Counted from the first letter of the stretch, positions 32,784-41,909 are shown. The stretch: 51,814 nt of DNA from Candidatus Iainarchaeum sp. (GCA_021158055.1 JAGGVJ010000015.1:1-51814), one strand, 5' to 3'. The notes: a model not told the origin generated them from the letters alone. A program made the numbers and translations.

Positions 32784-33758
32784 GTGAAAGGGATATCTGA
32801 ATATGCTTCTAATCTATTGACTGTTTTTCCGGATTTTGAACCGGGTTCAGAAGATGCTGGATTTATTGAAAAAAACGGAAAAGCACAGTGGATAACAAAG
32901 ATGCTTTTGAGGAAAAGATTCAGGAAAACAAGAGTGTTTGAGGAAAACAAAGCGGATGTCCTGAAAAAAGTTGAGTTGAGCATAAAAGAGAACAAGGCCC
33001 TGCATTTTATGGCTGAATTGTTTGCCCCTGTTTTAAAGGTGCATGAACCGGGAGCCGTATTGGATTATGGTTCCGAAGACGTGATAATGACTTTGATGGA
33101 TAACTATCCGAAAGCTGATCTGGACAGGTATGCAAAAAGTTTTGAGCGGTTGATAAAAGTTTATTCAGATTGCATTCCAAGCAATTTCACCATTGATTAT
33201 GTCCGGACAGGGGAAAAATATGACAGCGGGAAACTTAAGCAAATGGTTGTGAGCAGGATCCCTGAAAAGAAAAAGGAATGGGAAGGTTTATCCGAAGATG
33301 AAAGAAACATTCATCTGCATCGGAGCAGACGCTCGATCTTGTGGGCCGGGCAGGAGGACTGGACGCATTTAAGCAATGGAGAAAGAGAAGAAAAAATTGA
33401 GGAATCCAAAATAATTGAGGACACGTTTTACGAGGTTGAAGCTGATTTTCTGGGTGATTATTTCACGGGCGGCAATCGCATTCCCCTTGTTTTTTCTTGG
33501 GGGCTGTGTGATGAGAATTTTGAGCACTGGCTTACCTTGGGGTCTGTTTCTTCGTCTTCAGTTGATTTTTGGATCGGAAAAGGCGTTATTGAATTCAGGG
33601 CTGACGGAAAGATGGTTCTAAGGGTTGTTTCAAAAGAACAATACGAATCAATAAAGGAAAAGCTTGAGGAAGTAAAGATTGAGCTGGATGCCCTGGAACA
33701 GTTAAAGAATTTTAAATCTGTTGAAGTGTATGAGGGTGTGCTTGAGTTTAAAAAGTGA
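32784..33758 (+). CDS. unknown 324-residue protein
   Basis: I do not recognise this family. It is soluble and charged. Notable segments are FMAELFAPVLKVHEPGAVLDY, the SRRSILWAGQEDWTHLS stretch, and GDYFTGGNRIPLVFSWGLCDENFEHWLTLGS, which are rich in conserved-looking aromatics and His and suggest an enzyme. A TATA-like box (ATTTTTATAG) lies about 25 bases before the GTG at 32784, favouring this start over TTG 32775. It is divergent from the macrodomain gene. The composition matches the housekeeping genes. Confidence 0.7.
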   Translation: MKGISEYASNLLTVFPDFEPGSEDAGFIEKNGKAQWITKMLLRKRFRKTRVFEENKADVLKKVELSIKENKALHFMAELFAPVLKVHEPGAVLDYGSEDVIMTLMDNYPKADLDRYAKSFERLIKVYSDCIPSNFTIDYVRTGEKYDSGKLKQMVVSRIPEKKKEWEGLSEDERNIHLHRSRRSILWAGQEDWTHLSNGEREEKIEESKIIEDTFYEVEADFLGDYFTGGNRIPLVFSWGLCDENFEHWLTLGSVSSSSVDFWIGKGVIEFRADGKMVLRVVSKEQYESIKEKLEEVKIELDALEQLKNFKSVEVYEGVLEFKK

Positions 33759-33903
33759 TGTGCTGTCAATGTTTGATTGTAAAACAAATTAATACTACTT
33801 TGAACCAATGTTATATGTATTTTTAGTTTTTTTCAAGGGATTTTGCTTTGGATTGCCTTGAATTGCCTTGAAAACAAAGCAAAATTTTAAAACTTTATTG
33901 CAA

Positions 33904-33981
33904 GCTCCTGTAGTCTAGTCCGGTCAAGGATACTGCCCTCTCGAGGCAGCGACTCGGGTTCAAATCCCGGCGGGAGCACCA
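33904..33981 (+). tRNA. tRNA-Glu(CTC) with encoded CCA
   Basis: Acceptor GCTCCTG/CGGGAGC, anticodon stem CTGCC/GGCAG around loop CTCTCGA (anticodon CTC), T arm CTCGG-GTTCAAAT-CCCGG. The discriminator is A and is followed by CCA in the genome. A T-run follows about ten bases later. Confidence 0.93.
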
Positions 33982-34033
33982 TTTAACTTTTTTTGCACAT
34001 ACTTTTTTATGTTTCTGTTTTGATTTTTTAGTC

Positions 34034-34783
34034 ATGGAAAAAGTGTTTTTCAGCAATTCAAGGGGAATAAAGTTGTCGGGGGTAATCCACGCGGGCAATT
34101 TGGACTGCTGCGTGTTGATATCCCATGGTAGTTTCGCAAACAAAAACCGCGAGAGGCTGGTCAGATTAGCCGGTGCCTTGAACGAGTGCGGTTTTTCGGT
34201 TTTTCGCTTTGATTTCAGCGGTTGCGGTGAAAGCCAGGATTTGCCGATAACTGTTTTTCAGGAAGTCGATGACCTGAAGTCCGCAATTGCCTTTATGAAA
34301 GCCAGGGGTTGCACGAGGTTTGGCTTGATGGGTGAGAGTCTTGGCGGGCTTGTGTCCTTGCTGGCCTGTGACAGCAGCGTTTACTCAATGGTTTTGTGGG
34401 TCCCGTTTACAGATGCCAAGAAGTTATCCATGCTTGAAGACCCGAAAGTCAAAGAGGAACTTGAACGTGAAGGAAAAATTGTTTTTCAGAAGGACGGAAA
34501 AGCACTGGTTGTCCCAAGACAGTACTTTGTTGAAAGAGAGCGCGTGAATCAAAAAGATCTGCTTGCAGGCATCAGAATCCCTGTGCTGATTATTCATGGG
34601 ACAGACGATGGCACTGTTCCGTTGGCCCAGTCAAGGCAGGCCGTAAAACTGCTTCCGAAAGGCTCTGAATTGTTTGAAGTCAGGGGAGGCTCGCATACTT
34701 TGGATAAGTCAATGGATTTACTCAGTAAGGTAATTGAAAAAACAGTTGATTGGATGGCAGGTCATTTAAATTGTAAGACTTGA
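34034..34783 (+). CDS. alpha/beta hydrolase
   Basis: A 249-residue serine hydrolase. The nucleophile elbow is GESLGG, the acid is in HGTDDGTVP and the catalytic His is in GGSHTLD near the C-terminus, with an oxyanion-type LISHGSFANKN early in the protein. It looks like a soluble esterase or acylglycerol lipase-type enzyme; the substrate is unknown. It ends about 50 bases before the exonuclease gene on the same strand. Confidence 0.85.
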   Translation: MEKVFFSNSRGIKLSGVIHAGNLDCCVLISHGSFANKNRERLVRLAGALNECGFSVFRFDFSGCGESQDLPITVFQEVDDLKSAIAFMKARGCTRFGLMGESLGGLVSLLACDSSVYSMVLWVPFTDAKKLSMLEDPKVKEELEREGKIVFQKDGKALVVPRQYFVERERVNQKDLLAGIRIPVLIIHGTDDGTVPLAQSRQAVKLLPKGSELFEVRGGSHTLDKSMDLLSKVIEKTVDWMAGHLNCKT

Positions 34784-34830
34784 GAAGGGCTTTGTTTTGA
34801 ATTTGAAAACTTGAAGTTTTGAGTGGTTTT

Positions 34831-35607
34831 ATGAGAATTTTGTCTTGGAACGTGAACGGGATTCGCTCGGTTTACAGCAAGGGATTTTTGGACTGGTTTA
34901 AACAAGAAAACCCGGATATCTTGTGCGTTCAGGAAACAAAAGCACAGCCGGATCAAGTTCCAGCTGAGTTGTTGGATTTTGACGATTATTTTTCTTTCTG
35001 GAACTCAGCGCAAAAAAAGGGTTACAGCGGAGTTGGGGTGTTTTCAAAACAAGAGCCGCTTGAAGTAAAAGACAAGCTGGGCTTCAGGGATTTTGACAGC
35101 GAGGGGCGTTTCCTTGTTTTGAAGTATCCCAAATTCACTTTGGTAAATGTGTATATGCCTCAGGGCGGGCGCACAAAAGAAAAAATTCCCTTCAAGCTTG
35201 AGTCATACTCTTTTTTTCTTGAGTTTCTGGACAGTTTTGAAAAAGAAGAACCCATTTTGCTTTGCGGTGACTTCAACATCGCTCACACTGAAGTTGATTT
35301 GGCAAGGCCGAAGCAGAATCAGAACAATACAATGTTCACACTAGGGGAACGGAAGCAAATTGATGCGATTGCAGAAAAAGGGTTTGTGGACACTTTCAGG
35401 AAATTTCACAGCGAAGGCGGGAATTACACCTGGTGGCCGTATTTTGCAAATGCAAGGCCGCGAAATATCGGCTGGAGAATTGATTACTGTTTTGCTTCAA
35501 AATCGCTTTCTGAAAGCGTGAAAGATGCGTTTATTCTTCCCAAAGTGATGGGCTCGGACCATTGCCCTGTCGGGGTTGAGCTTGAAGATTTTAATAAAAA
35601 TTTGTGA
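34831..35607 (+). CDS. xth: exodeoxyribonuclease III / AP endonuclease
   Basis: A 258-residue ExoIII-family nuclease for base-excision repair. Metal and catalytic motifs are WNVNGIRS, QETKAQ (Glu), YMPQGG, CGDFNIAHTEVDL, the late WRIDYCFAS and the final GSDHCPVG with the catalytic His. ATG 34831 is preferred over the upstream TTG because GAGTGG stands before it. Standard length. It marks the left border of the restriction island. Confidence 0.95.
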   Translation: MRILSWNVNGIRSVYSKGFLDWFKQENPDILCVQETKAQPDQVPAELLDFDDYFSFWNSAQKKGYSGVGVFSKQEPLEVKDKLGFRDFDSEGRFLVLKYPKFTLVNVYMPQGGRTKEKIPFKLESYSFFLEFLDSFEKEEPILLCGDFNIAHTEVDLARPKQNQNNTMFTLGERKQIDAIAEKGFVDTFRKFHSEGGNYTWWPYFANARPRNIGWRIDYCFASKSLSESVKDAFILPKVMGSDHCPVGVELEDFNKNL

Positions 35608-35673
35608 TAATTGTGATAAATTAGAGTTTATTAAAATACTTGTTTTCCTTTATTTGTGTGTATTGAAATAAAG

Positions 35674-36519
35674 ATGAGTTTTATGCAACGTATAAATGGC
35701 ACTATTGAAACTCCCACTTTTGTTAAGTGGGCAGGTGGAAAGTCTCAGCTTCTTAAGCAGTTTGATCAATTTTTCCCTGAAAAAATAAATTTTTACATTG
35801 AACCGTTTTTAGGAAGCGGGGCGGTGTTTTTTTATATAAAAAGAAAATTTAATCCCAAAAAAGTTATCCTTTCTGATGTAAATGAAGAATTAATAAACGC
35901 GTTTGTTATGGTTAGGGATAATGTTGAAGAACTTATTGATTTATTAAAAAAACATAAAGAATTGCATTGTAAAGAGTATTTTTATAAAATAAGAGCGCAG
36001 GAGCCAAAGGGTTTAAATAATGTTGAATCTGCAGCTAGATTTATTTATTTAAATAAAACGTGTTTTAACGGACTTTATCGGGTAAACAAATCAGGTAAGT
36101 TTAATGTTCCAATTGGGAGTTATAAAAACCCGGGTATTTTAAAAGAAGATGTTTTGAAAGAAGCAAACAAACTTCTTCAGTGTGTGGATATAAGAGTTGC
36201 ATCTTTTGAAAAAGTAGTTGATTTAGCAAAAAAACACGCTTTTGTTTATTTTGATCCACCTTATTACCCGTTAAAAAGAACTTCCTTTACGACCTACACA
36301 AAAGAGGTTTTTTTGGAAGATGAACAAAAAAAACTTTTGAGTGTAGTTAATGAACTTCATAAAAAAGGCTGCAAAGTAATGTTAAGTAATAGTGATCATC
36401 CATTTATCAAATCACTTTATTCTGAATTTAAACTAAGTGAAGTTTCTGCGCGCAGAATGATAAATTGCAATGCAACAAAAAGAGGGCCGATAACAGAGTT
36501 AGTTGTGTTGAATTATTAG
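35674..36519 (+). CDS. dpnM: DNA adenine methyltransferase, D12 class (DpnM-like)
   Basis: A 281-residue N6-adenine methyltransferase of the Dam/D12 class. Motif I region is KWAGGKSQLL followed by EPFLGSGAVFF, and the catalytic motif IV is DPPYYP. By similarity to Dam and DpnM it should methylate GATC and protect the host from the endonuclease encoded next. ATG 35674 or the later one at 35683 are both possible. It is AT-rich compared with the flanking genes. The endonuclease gene follows with a gap of about nine bases. Confidence 0.9.
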   Translation: MSFMQRINGTIETPTFVKWAGGKSQLLKQFDQFFPEKINFYIEPFLGSGAVFFYIKRKFNPKKVILSDVNEELINAFVMVRDNVEELIDLLKKHKELHCKEYFYKIRAQEPKGLNNVESAARFIYLNKTCFNGLYRVNKSGKFNVPIGSYKNPGILKEDVLKEANKLLQCVDIRVASFEKVVDLAKKHAFVYFDPPYYPLKRTSFTTYTKEVFLEDEQKKLLSVVNELHKKGCKVMLSNSDHPFIKSLYSEFKLSEVSARRMINCNATKRGPITELVVLNY

Positions 36520-36528
36520 GTGTTATTT

Positions 36529-37461
36529 ATGAAATATCTGCAACATTATAAGGAGATTGGGTTGGAAAATAATAGTAATTTGATATTTGATTATTTTATG
36601 AGTAGTTTAACAGAATCAATTGTTACGTGGGATTATTTTGTTGATTTTGAAAAAGTAAAGAAAAATGTGGTTGCAGTAGAGAAAGAATTGAATCTTCTTA
36701 ATGTGTTAATTGGAAAAAAAGATATTGAAAGGGAATTTATTGATTTAATTATGGAATATCCAAAAGTAAGGAATGTATTACCAATACTCATTGCAATAAG
36801 GAATAATAAACTCAAAGATTTAAAGATAACAACTGATTTAGAAAATTTGACTTCAGAAGATGTGCATGTTTTATTTGATCCAAAAATTAATGTTGCGGGA
36901 AAAAACCAACAATTACTTCTTAAATTTTTTAGGGATTCTGGTTTAAAAGAAATTTTAATGGATAAAACAGTAAAGAATTTGGTGGACTACTGCTTTGGGG
37001 TAGAAGTGGGCATGGACACAAATGCAAGGAAAAATAGAACCGGGAGCTTAATGGAAAAAATTGTTGAAGGGCAAATAGGAAAGTTTTGTAAAAAAAATGG
37101 AATTCAATATTGTCCTCAGGCAACAAAGTCAAAAATCAAAAGTTTGTGGGGTGTTGATGTTGAATTAGATAAAACAAACCGCATATTTGATTTGGCAGCC
37201 TATAATAATACAACTCACAAATTATTCTTGTTTGAAACAAATTTTTATGGTGGCGGGGGTTCAAAACTCAAATCAACTGCCGGTGAATACCAGTATCTAA
37301 ATGATTTTTTAGGCAAACAGGGGATTTCGTTGATATGGATAACCGATGGTTTAGGGTGGACTGCTGCAAAAAAACCATTACAAGAAACATTTGTTCATAA
37401 TGAATATGTGTTTAATTTGGATTTGATTAAAAAAGGCGTTTTAAAAGAAGTTCTTTTGTAA
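36529..37461 (+). CDS. dpnB: DpnII-family type II restriction endonuclease
   Basis: A 310-residue protein similar to DpnII/MboI-type nucleases, which cut unmethylated GATC. The PD-(D/E)xK-like core lies around RIFDLAAYNNTTHKLFLFETNFYGGGGSKLKS, where Asp, Glu and Lys are spaced as in this family; the NFYGGGGSKLKS stretch is the clearest hallmark. AGGTG precedes ATG 36529, four bases after a weaker GTG start. It is co-transcribed with the methylase. Confidence 0.88.
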   Translation: MKYLQHYKEIGLENNSNLIFDYFMSSLTESIVTWDYFVDFEKVKKNVVAVEKELNLLNVLIGKKDIEREFIDLIMEYPKVRNVLPILIAIRNNKLKDLKITTDLENLTSEDVHVLFDPKINVAGKNQQLLLKFFRDSGLKEILMDKTVKNLVDYCFGVEVGMDTNARKNRTGSLMEKIVEGQIGKFCKKNGIQYCPQATKSKIKSLWGVDVELDKTNRIFDLAAYNNTTHKLFLFETNFYGGGGSKLKSTAGEYQYLNDFLGKQGISLIWITDGLGWTAAKKPLQETFVHNEYVFNLDLIKKGVLKEVLL

Positions 37462-37532
37462 ATAAATTAAGTTTTATATTTAAAGCTATTTTTTAAAAGT
37501 TCATTATTTTTATGTGTTGTGTTGCAAAACTG

Positions 37533-38146
37533 TCATTCAAAATACCATAGCATTTCAAGATTTTTTTCATATTTTTTGTGTTTTTTGTTTTCTTTTATGG
37601 TATACTGTGCTTTTGGCGGTTGTCCTCTGCAGACACTCATGCACAGATTGTCTATTTCCTTTGGATTGTCTATGAATTCCCTAATCCATCCCTGGAGAAA
37701 CAAGGTCTTGGGCTCAAAGTTACTTTCGCGATTGTAATTGAATTTCTGTTCAATTAAAAACAACTGGGATAGTGTTGCAATTGTATTCAAAGAATTAAGA
37801 TAATGCTCAAAAGATTCATTTTTCAAAACAAGTGTTTCACTTTCGGGATCCGCGCCATAAAAAACGTTATCAAAGACAGATGACATTTGCCGTTTTAAGT
37901 CGGGTCTGGAACGTATTCTAAGATTTAAGTCAATCATTATTCTCAAGTGGTTTGGCCTGAATTCCCGGGTTCCTTCTTTCAGCCAAATCTGAAAGTTTTT
38001 TTGACATCATACTTGTTTTTCAAATTTTTAGGTAAAACTGAAGGACGTAAAACATAAATCTCTGTACCATTTTCATCTGTAAAAACAACTTTTTTTGCGT
38101 CAAAGTCAAGTTCTTTTATTATTTTTAGCATTTCTTTGTGTTTCAT
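37533..38146 (-). pseudogene. conserved protein of unknown function, split by a frameshift
   Basis: Two reading frames form one gene of about 203 codons. The first (start ATG 38146, missing from the ORF track) reads MKHKEMLKIIKELD ... ENGTEIYVLRPSVLPKN and stops at 37979. The second is open in the region just before the stop (IWLKEGTREFRPNHLRIMID) and continues to 37533. A seven-A run on the minus strand (37996-38002) separates them; one more A would join the frames (DVKKNFQIWLKEG). The family is common in archaea but uncharacterised. It overlaps the end of the winged-helix gene by 41 bases. Either a real mutation or a sequencing error. Confidence 0.7.
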
Positions 38147-38390
38147 TTAAGATCTCCCTGCCTTTTGAAGTAATTTTGTATAACCTGCCAATTTTATCCA
38201 ATGGGTTGAGGCATTCAACAAGTTTTTTTCCATGTAATTCTTTAATTGTAAATGATGCCTGTGAAATAGCAATATTCAGATTTCTGGAAATATCATTTGC
38301 AGCCAGTGGCTCTTTAGAGACATGCAACTCAAATAATACAGTCTTCCTGCGAGAACCCCTTTTTAGCCAAGCGTAAAGTACCCAATCCAT
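38106..38390 (-). CDS. winged-helix transcriptional regulator (ArsR/MarR-like)
   Basis: A 94-residue DNA-binding protein. The helix-turn-helix is in ANDISRNLNIAISQASFTIKELHGKKLVECLNP and the wing in GRLYKITSKGREIL, the usual layout of short archaeal regulators. No effector domain. It is divergent from a 47-codon gene and the second methylase, so it may control the island, the unknown gene that overlaps its end, or itself. Confidence 0.8.
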   Translation of the reverse strand: MDWVLYAWLKRGSRRKTVLFELHVSKEPLAANDISRNLNIAISQASFTIKELHGKKLVECLNPLDKIGRLYKITSKGREILNETQRNAKNNKRT

Positions 38391-38481
38391 GCAAAAAGAT
38401 AGGTATATAAAGTTTAAATAACTAAAATGTTAATAATAAGTTAAGAATATATTAAGAATTACAATAGAAAAGGGTGGTATT

Positions 38482-38625
38482 GTGGATAAATATGCAAAAA
38501 AATACCTGAAAATGATAAAACAGGCAAAAACCGACGAAGAATTAATTGGCATAATCAATAAGGTATATGAAAATGGTTTTGAAGACGGGTGCAACGAAGG
38601 TAAGAATACAACCAATGATGAGTAA
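38482..38625 (+). CDS. 47-residue small protein
   Basis: A short ORF below the ORF-track limit, starting with GTG; AGGGTGG stands five bases upstream. The product is helical and acidic-basic mixed (YLKMIKQAKTDEELIGIINKVYENGFEDG), with one Cys. It is divergent from the regulator gene and precedes the second methylase by about 120 bases. Role unknown; a small regulator or antitoxin-type partner is possible. Confidence 0.5.
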   Translation: MDKYAKKYLKMIKQAKTDEELIGIINKVYENGFEDGCNEGKNTTNDE

Positions 38626-38746
38626 TGGATAAAGCATTAAAATAATAGGCATTCAACGCTTAAGATTGTTAAAATTGGTAATTTGTTGTTTACCGGCATT
38701 GTACTTACATAAGTTATTTTAGTGGCTATTCATTTAAATTTTATTT

Positions 38747-39595
38747 ATGTCATTTGGCGGGATTTGTATTGAAGATTGTAAACGATATTATTTTGATGAA
38801 AACATAACGTTATTTCAGGGAGACTGTCTTGAAGTCCTTCAAAAGTTAGATGAAAATTCAGTTGATTTAATCTTTGCAGACCCACCATACAATTTGTCTA
38901 ATGGTGGTTTGACTTGCAAGGCGGGAAAATTTGTTTCAGTAAATAAAGGCAACTGGGATAAATCCCGGGGAGTAATGGGTGATTTTAATTTCACAGTTCT
39001 TTGGCTTAAAGAATGTCGCAGGGTATTGAAACCAAATGGGACGATTTGGGTTTCAGGAACACACCACAATATTCATCAAGTGGGGTTTGCATTGCAGACC
39101 TTGAAGTTTCACTTGATGAATGAGATTGTCTGGTTTAAACCAAATGCAAGTCCCAATTTATCATGCCGTTATTTTACTCACAGCCACGAAACATTGATTT
39201 GGGCAAAAAAAGAAAAATCTGAAAAACACAAATTTAATTATCCCCTCATGCGTTTTTGGGATTCAGACCTTTTGAATAAAAAAGGAAAACAAATGCGCAG
39301 TGTTTGGACAATCCCTTTAACACCTTTAAAGGAAAAAACCGCTGGAAAGCACCCGACTCAAAAGCCTATTGAACTTTTAAAAAGGATTATTACAGCAAGC
39401 ACGGATGAAGGCGCAGTGGTTTTGGATCCTTTCAATGGCTCTGGAACCACGGGTGTTGTTGCAAACATGCTTGGGAGAAAATATATTGGTATTGAAAAAG
39501 AAAAGGAGTACCTTGATTTAACTCTTAAGCGATTGAATGCCCAAAAAGAGCAAGCAGTTTGCTCTTTAGAATCATTCAGCGTTAGTACGCCTTAG
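38747..39595 (+). CDS. dpnA: second DNA adenine methyltransferase (DpnA-like)
   Basis: A 282-residue beta-class N6-adenine methyltransferase. The catalytic motif DPPYNLS is near residue 47, and the SAM-binding motif DPFNGSGTTGVV is near the C-terminus, the order typical of this class. In Streptococcus pneumoniae the DpnII system pairs DpnM with such a second methylase, DpnA, active on single-stranded GATC. The TATA-like TTTAAATTTTATTT is right before the ATG. The gene ends overlapping the 3' end of proS by 14 bases, tail to tail, the right border of the island. Confidence 0.85.
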   Translation: MSFGGICIEDCKRYYFDENITLFQGDCLEVLQKLDENSVDLIFADPPYNLSNGGLTCKAGKFVSVNKGNWDKSRGVMGDFNFTVLWLKECRRVLKPNGTIWVSGTHHNIHQVGFALQTLKFHLMNEIVWFKPNASPNLSCRYFTHSHETLIWAKKEKSEKHKFNYPLMRFWDSDLLNKKGKQMRSVWTIPLTPLKEKTAGKHPTQKPIELLKRIITASTDEGAVVLDPFNGSGTTGVVANMLGRKYIGIEKEKEYLDLTLKRLNAQKEQAVCSLESFSVSTP

Positions 39596-41021
39596 CCAGA
39601 TAAGTAACCTTTTTTGCTTCTTTTCCGCACATTGCACACTTGCCGTTTGGTTTTTCGCTTTGCCTTGCAAGGGTTCCGCGCACTTCAAGACCTGTCATGT
39701 CCTGTATTTTGTCTGCGCATTCCTGGCTTCCGCAAAAGTTTATCCGCACAATCCCCCCGAGCTTTGCTTTTGCCAGGAGTTCTTCAGTGGTTTTTGCGTT
39801 GTGAAGGTTGTCTTTAAGTGCTTTGTCTGCTTTTTTGCGCATGTTGTCGGCGATTGATTCTTTTTGCCTTGTGATTTCCTCGAACAGTTTTTCAAGTTTA
39901 ACGTTCTTTTTTTCTTTTGTGTCGCGGCGTACAACCACGGCGGATTTGTTTTTGATGTCTCTTGGCCCAAGCTCTACCCTGATCGGCACTCCTTTCATTT
40001 CCCATTCGCTGAATTTCCAGCCGGGAGTGTTTTCGCTGTCGTCGACGTGAACCCGAAGTCCGTTGGAGCGGAGCTCTTCAAGCAGTTGCGTTGCTTTTTC
40101 AAGAACGTGTTTTTTGGTTTCTGAAGAGTAAATCGGGACAATTATCACCTGGTAAGGCGCGATTTCCCACGGCATTATGAGGCCGTGGTTGTCCCCGTGG
40201 ACGCTTACGATCGCCGCGAGGATTCTCCAGATTCCGGGACCGTAACAGGTCTGGTAGGCAAATTCTTCTTTTTCGCTTTCGTTTTTGAATTTTATGTCAA
40301 AGGGTTTCGAGAATTTTTGCCCCAGGTTGTGAGTGGAGGACAACTGCATGACTTTCAGGTCAGGCATGAGTGTGTCTGTTGCGTGACTGTATTCGGCGCC
40401 GGGAAACTTGTCCCATTCAGGCCGCTTGAACACCAGGAAAGGAAGCCCGAGTTTTTTGTGAAGCACTTCCTCAGATATTTCCATGTCTTCCTTTAACCGG
40501 TTGTCAGCGTCTTCCATGCTTTTGAAAACGCAGTGGGTTTCAATGAACAGAAACTCGCGCCCGCGGATAAGGGGCCTTGTCGCTTTTGTCTCGTGCCTGT
40601 ATACTGCGACGCTTTGGTAGTATTTGATCGGCAGGTCGCGGTAAGAGCGCACCCAAAGCGAGTAAAGTGAATAAAACGCGGTTTCACTTGTCGGCCGAAG
40701 GCACATGCGCTCGGCAAGCTTGTTTTCTCCGCCGTGTGTCACCCAGAATACTTCTTTTTCAAATGCCTTGACGTGTTCTCCTTCAAGCTTCAGCAGCGAT
40801 TCGGGAATGACTACCGGGAAAAGCACGGGCTGGTGATCGTTTGCTTCAAGCTGTTCTTCAAATGTCCTGAAAAGTTGTTTCAATGCGATGGTTGCCCACG
40901 GCCTGTGGACAATAAACCCTTTTACGCCGTATCGCTGGTCGACCATTTCGGTTTGTTTTATTATTTCGTTGTACCATTCGCTGAAATCTTTGTTTTTGTC
41001 TATTTCGAATTTTTTTCTCAT
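39582..41021 (-). CDS. proS: prolyl-tRNA synthetase (archaeal/eukaryal type)
   Basis: A 479-residue class II synthetase for tRNA-Pro. Motif 2 and the proline-binding pocket lie in RHETKATRPLIRGREFLFIE and the TxE loop in RPTSETAFYS. The anticodon-binding domain follows, then the C-terminal zinc-like domain with CGSQEC and CAMCG typical of the archaeal type without the bacterial editing insertion. ATG 41021 is used because GGTG stands five bases before it (GGTGAAAGCATG); the ORF-track start adds 39 unrelated residues. Confidence 0.96.
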   Translation of the reverse strand: MRKKFEIDKNKDFSEWYNEIIKQTEMVDQRYGVKGFIVHRPWATIALKQLFRTFEEQLEANDHQPVLFPVVIPESLLKLEGEHVKAFEKEVFWVTHGGENKLAERMCLRPTSETAFYSLYSLWVRSYRDLPIKYYQSVAVYRHETKATRPLIRGREFLFIETHCVFKSMEDADNRLKEDMEISEEVLHKKLGLPFLVFKRPEWDKFPGAEYSHATDTLMPDLKVMQLSSTHNLGQKFSKPFDIKFKNESEKEEFAYQTCYGPGIWRILAAIVSVHGDNHGLIMPWEIAPYQVIIVPIYSSETKKHVLEKATQLLEELRSNGLRVHVDDSENTPGWKFSEWEMKGVPIRVELGPRDIKNKSAVVVRRDTKEKKNVKLEKLFEEITRQKESIADNMRKKADKALKDNLHNAKTTEELLAKAKLGGIVRINFCGSQECADKIQDMTGLEVRGTLARQSEKPNGKCAMCGKEAKKVTYLAKAY

Positions 41022-41162
41022 GCTTTCACCAAAAATCATTTCCGTGACATAAAATATACACTGCTGGTTTTTATTTTTAAGTGATTTGATTATCTTAAGC
41101 GGTTTGATTTGCTTGAAGTGTTTTTCAACAATTGTCAATAAAAGTGTTTTTAGTGAACTTTT

Positions 41163-41306
41163 TTAGTAAACTTATTATTTCATGGAAAGTAAATTATGTG
41201 TATTGTATAATATGCAGTATGTATTTTGTATGTGTGTGTTGTGTGTTGTACACATGTGTTGCACTTATGTGATGTGTATTATGTATCTTAAACAGTAAGT
41301 GGTTTA
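41163..41306. repeat. GT-rich low-complexity promoter region
   Basis: The gap before the following membrane protein consists largely of TGTATGTGTGTGTTGTGTG-type sequence, with TATAATATGCA near its start. The strand asymmetry is strong. It may contain the promoter of the plus-strand gene, but no clean TATA box can be picked. Confidence 0.4.
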
Positions 41307-41909
41307 ATGGCAAAGAAGAAAAAGCACTCAAAAGATGAAAATAAAAAAGTCTTGGACGACACAGGTTCAGATGGCAAAGCCGCGCAGGAAAAGAGTGCGA
41401 AGCATGGTGAAGATAAACCCGGGCAGGTTGTCGGCAAAGAGGATTCGCTTCTTTCAAGCCGGTCAAAAACTGTAATGGACAAGGAAGAGGATTTTCTTTT
41501 CAAGGTTCTTGTTGCGGCGTTTTTAGTGGTGCTTGTTTTTTTGGTTTACTCGGTCGCAACCCAAAAACCTGTCTATTATTCCCAGCTTTATTTCAATGAA
41601 CAGTCCCTTCCAGGTGAAGTTGATGCAAATTCAAGTTTTTCGTTTTCGTTCGTGATTGAAAACCACGAGAAAGAAGCGTTTCAGTATCTTTACATGCTGA
41701 CAATAAACAATGAAACTTCGGATCAGTTTACATACATGGTTCCAAGCGAAGTTGAACAGGGGGACAGGATAGAGCAGAACATAAAAATGGCTTTGGGTCC
41801 GTCAGACGAACCTGTTAAAGTCGGGATAAAAGTGCCTACCCCGAGTTCGGATGAGCCTCTTGAAATTCATTTTTGGGTTGACGTGGTTGATGAAGCAAGT
41901 GAAAATTGA
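41307..41909 (+). CDS. single-span membrane protein with extracellular beta domain
   Basis: A 200-residue protein. Residues 1-60 are a highly charged, disordered cytoplasmic tail (MAKKKKHSKDENKK), residues about 66-85 a single membrane span (FKVLVAAFLVVLVFLVYSVA), and the remainder an extracellular beta-sandwich-like domain (FSFSFVIENHEKEAFQYLYML). It resembles the membrane-anchored DUF1616-type proteins of archaea, but I cannot assign a function. GTGG precedes the ATG. Confidence 0.65.
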   Translation: MAKKKKHSKDENKKVLDDTGSDGKAAQEKSAKHGEDKPGQVVGKEDSLLSSRSKTVMDKEEDFLFKVLVAAFLVVLVFLVYSVATQKPVYYSQLYFNEQSLPGEVDANSSFSFSFVIENHEKEAFQYLYMLTINNETSDQFTYMVPSEVEQGDRIEQNIKMALGPSDEPVKVGIKVPTPSSDEPLEIHFWVDVVDEASEN

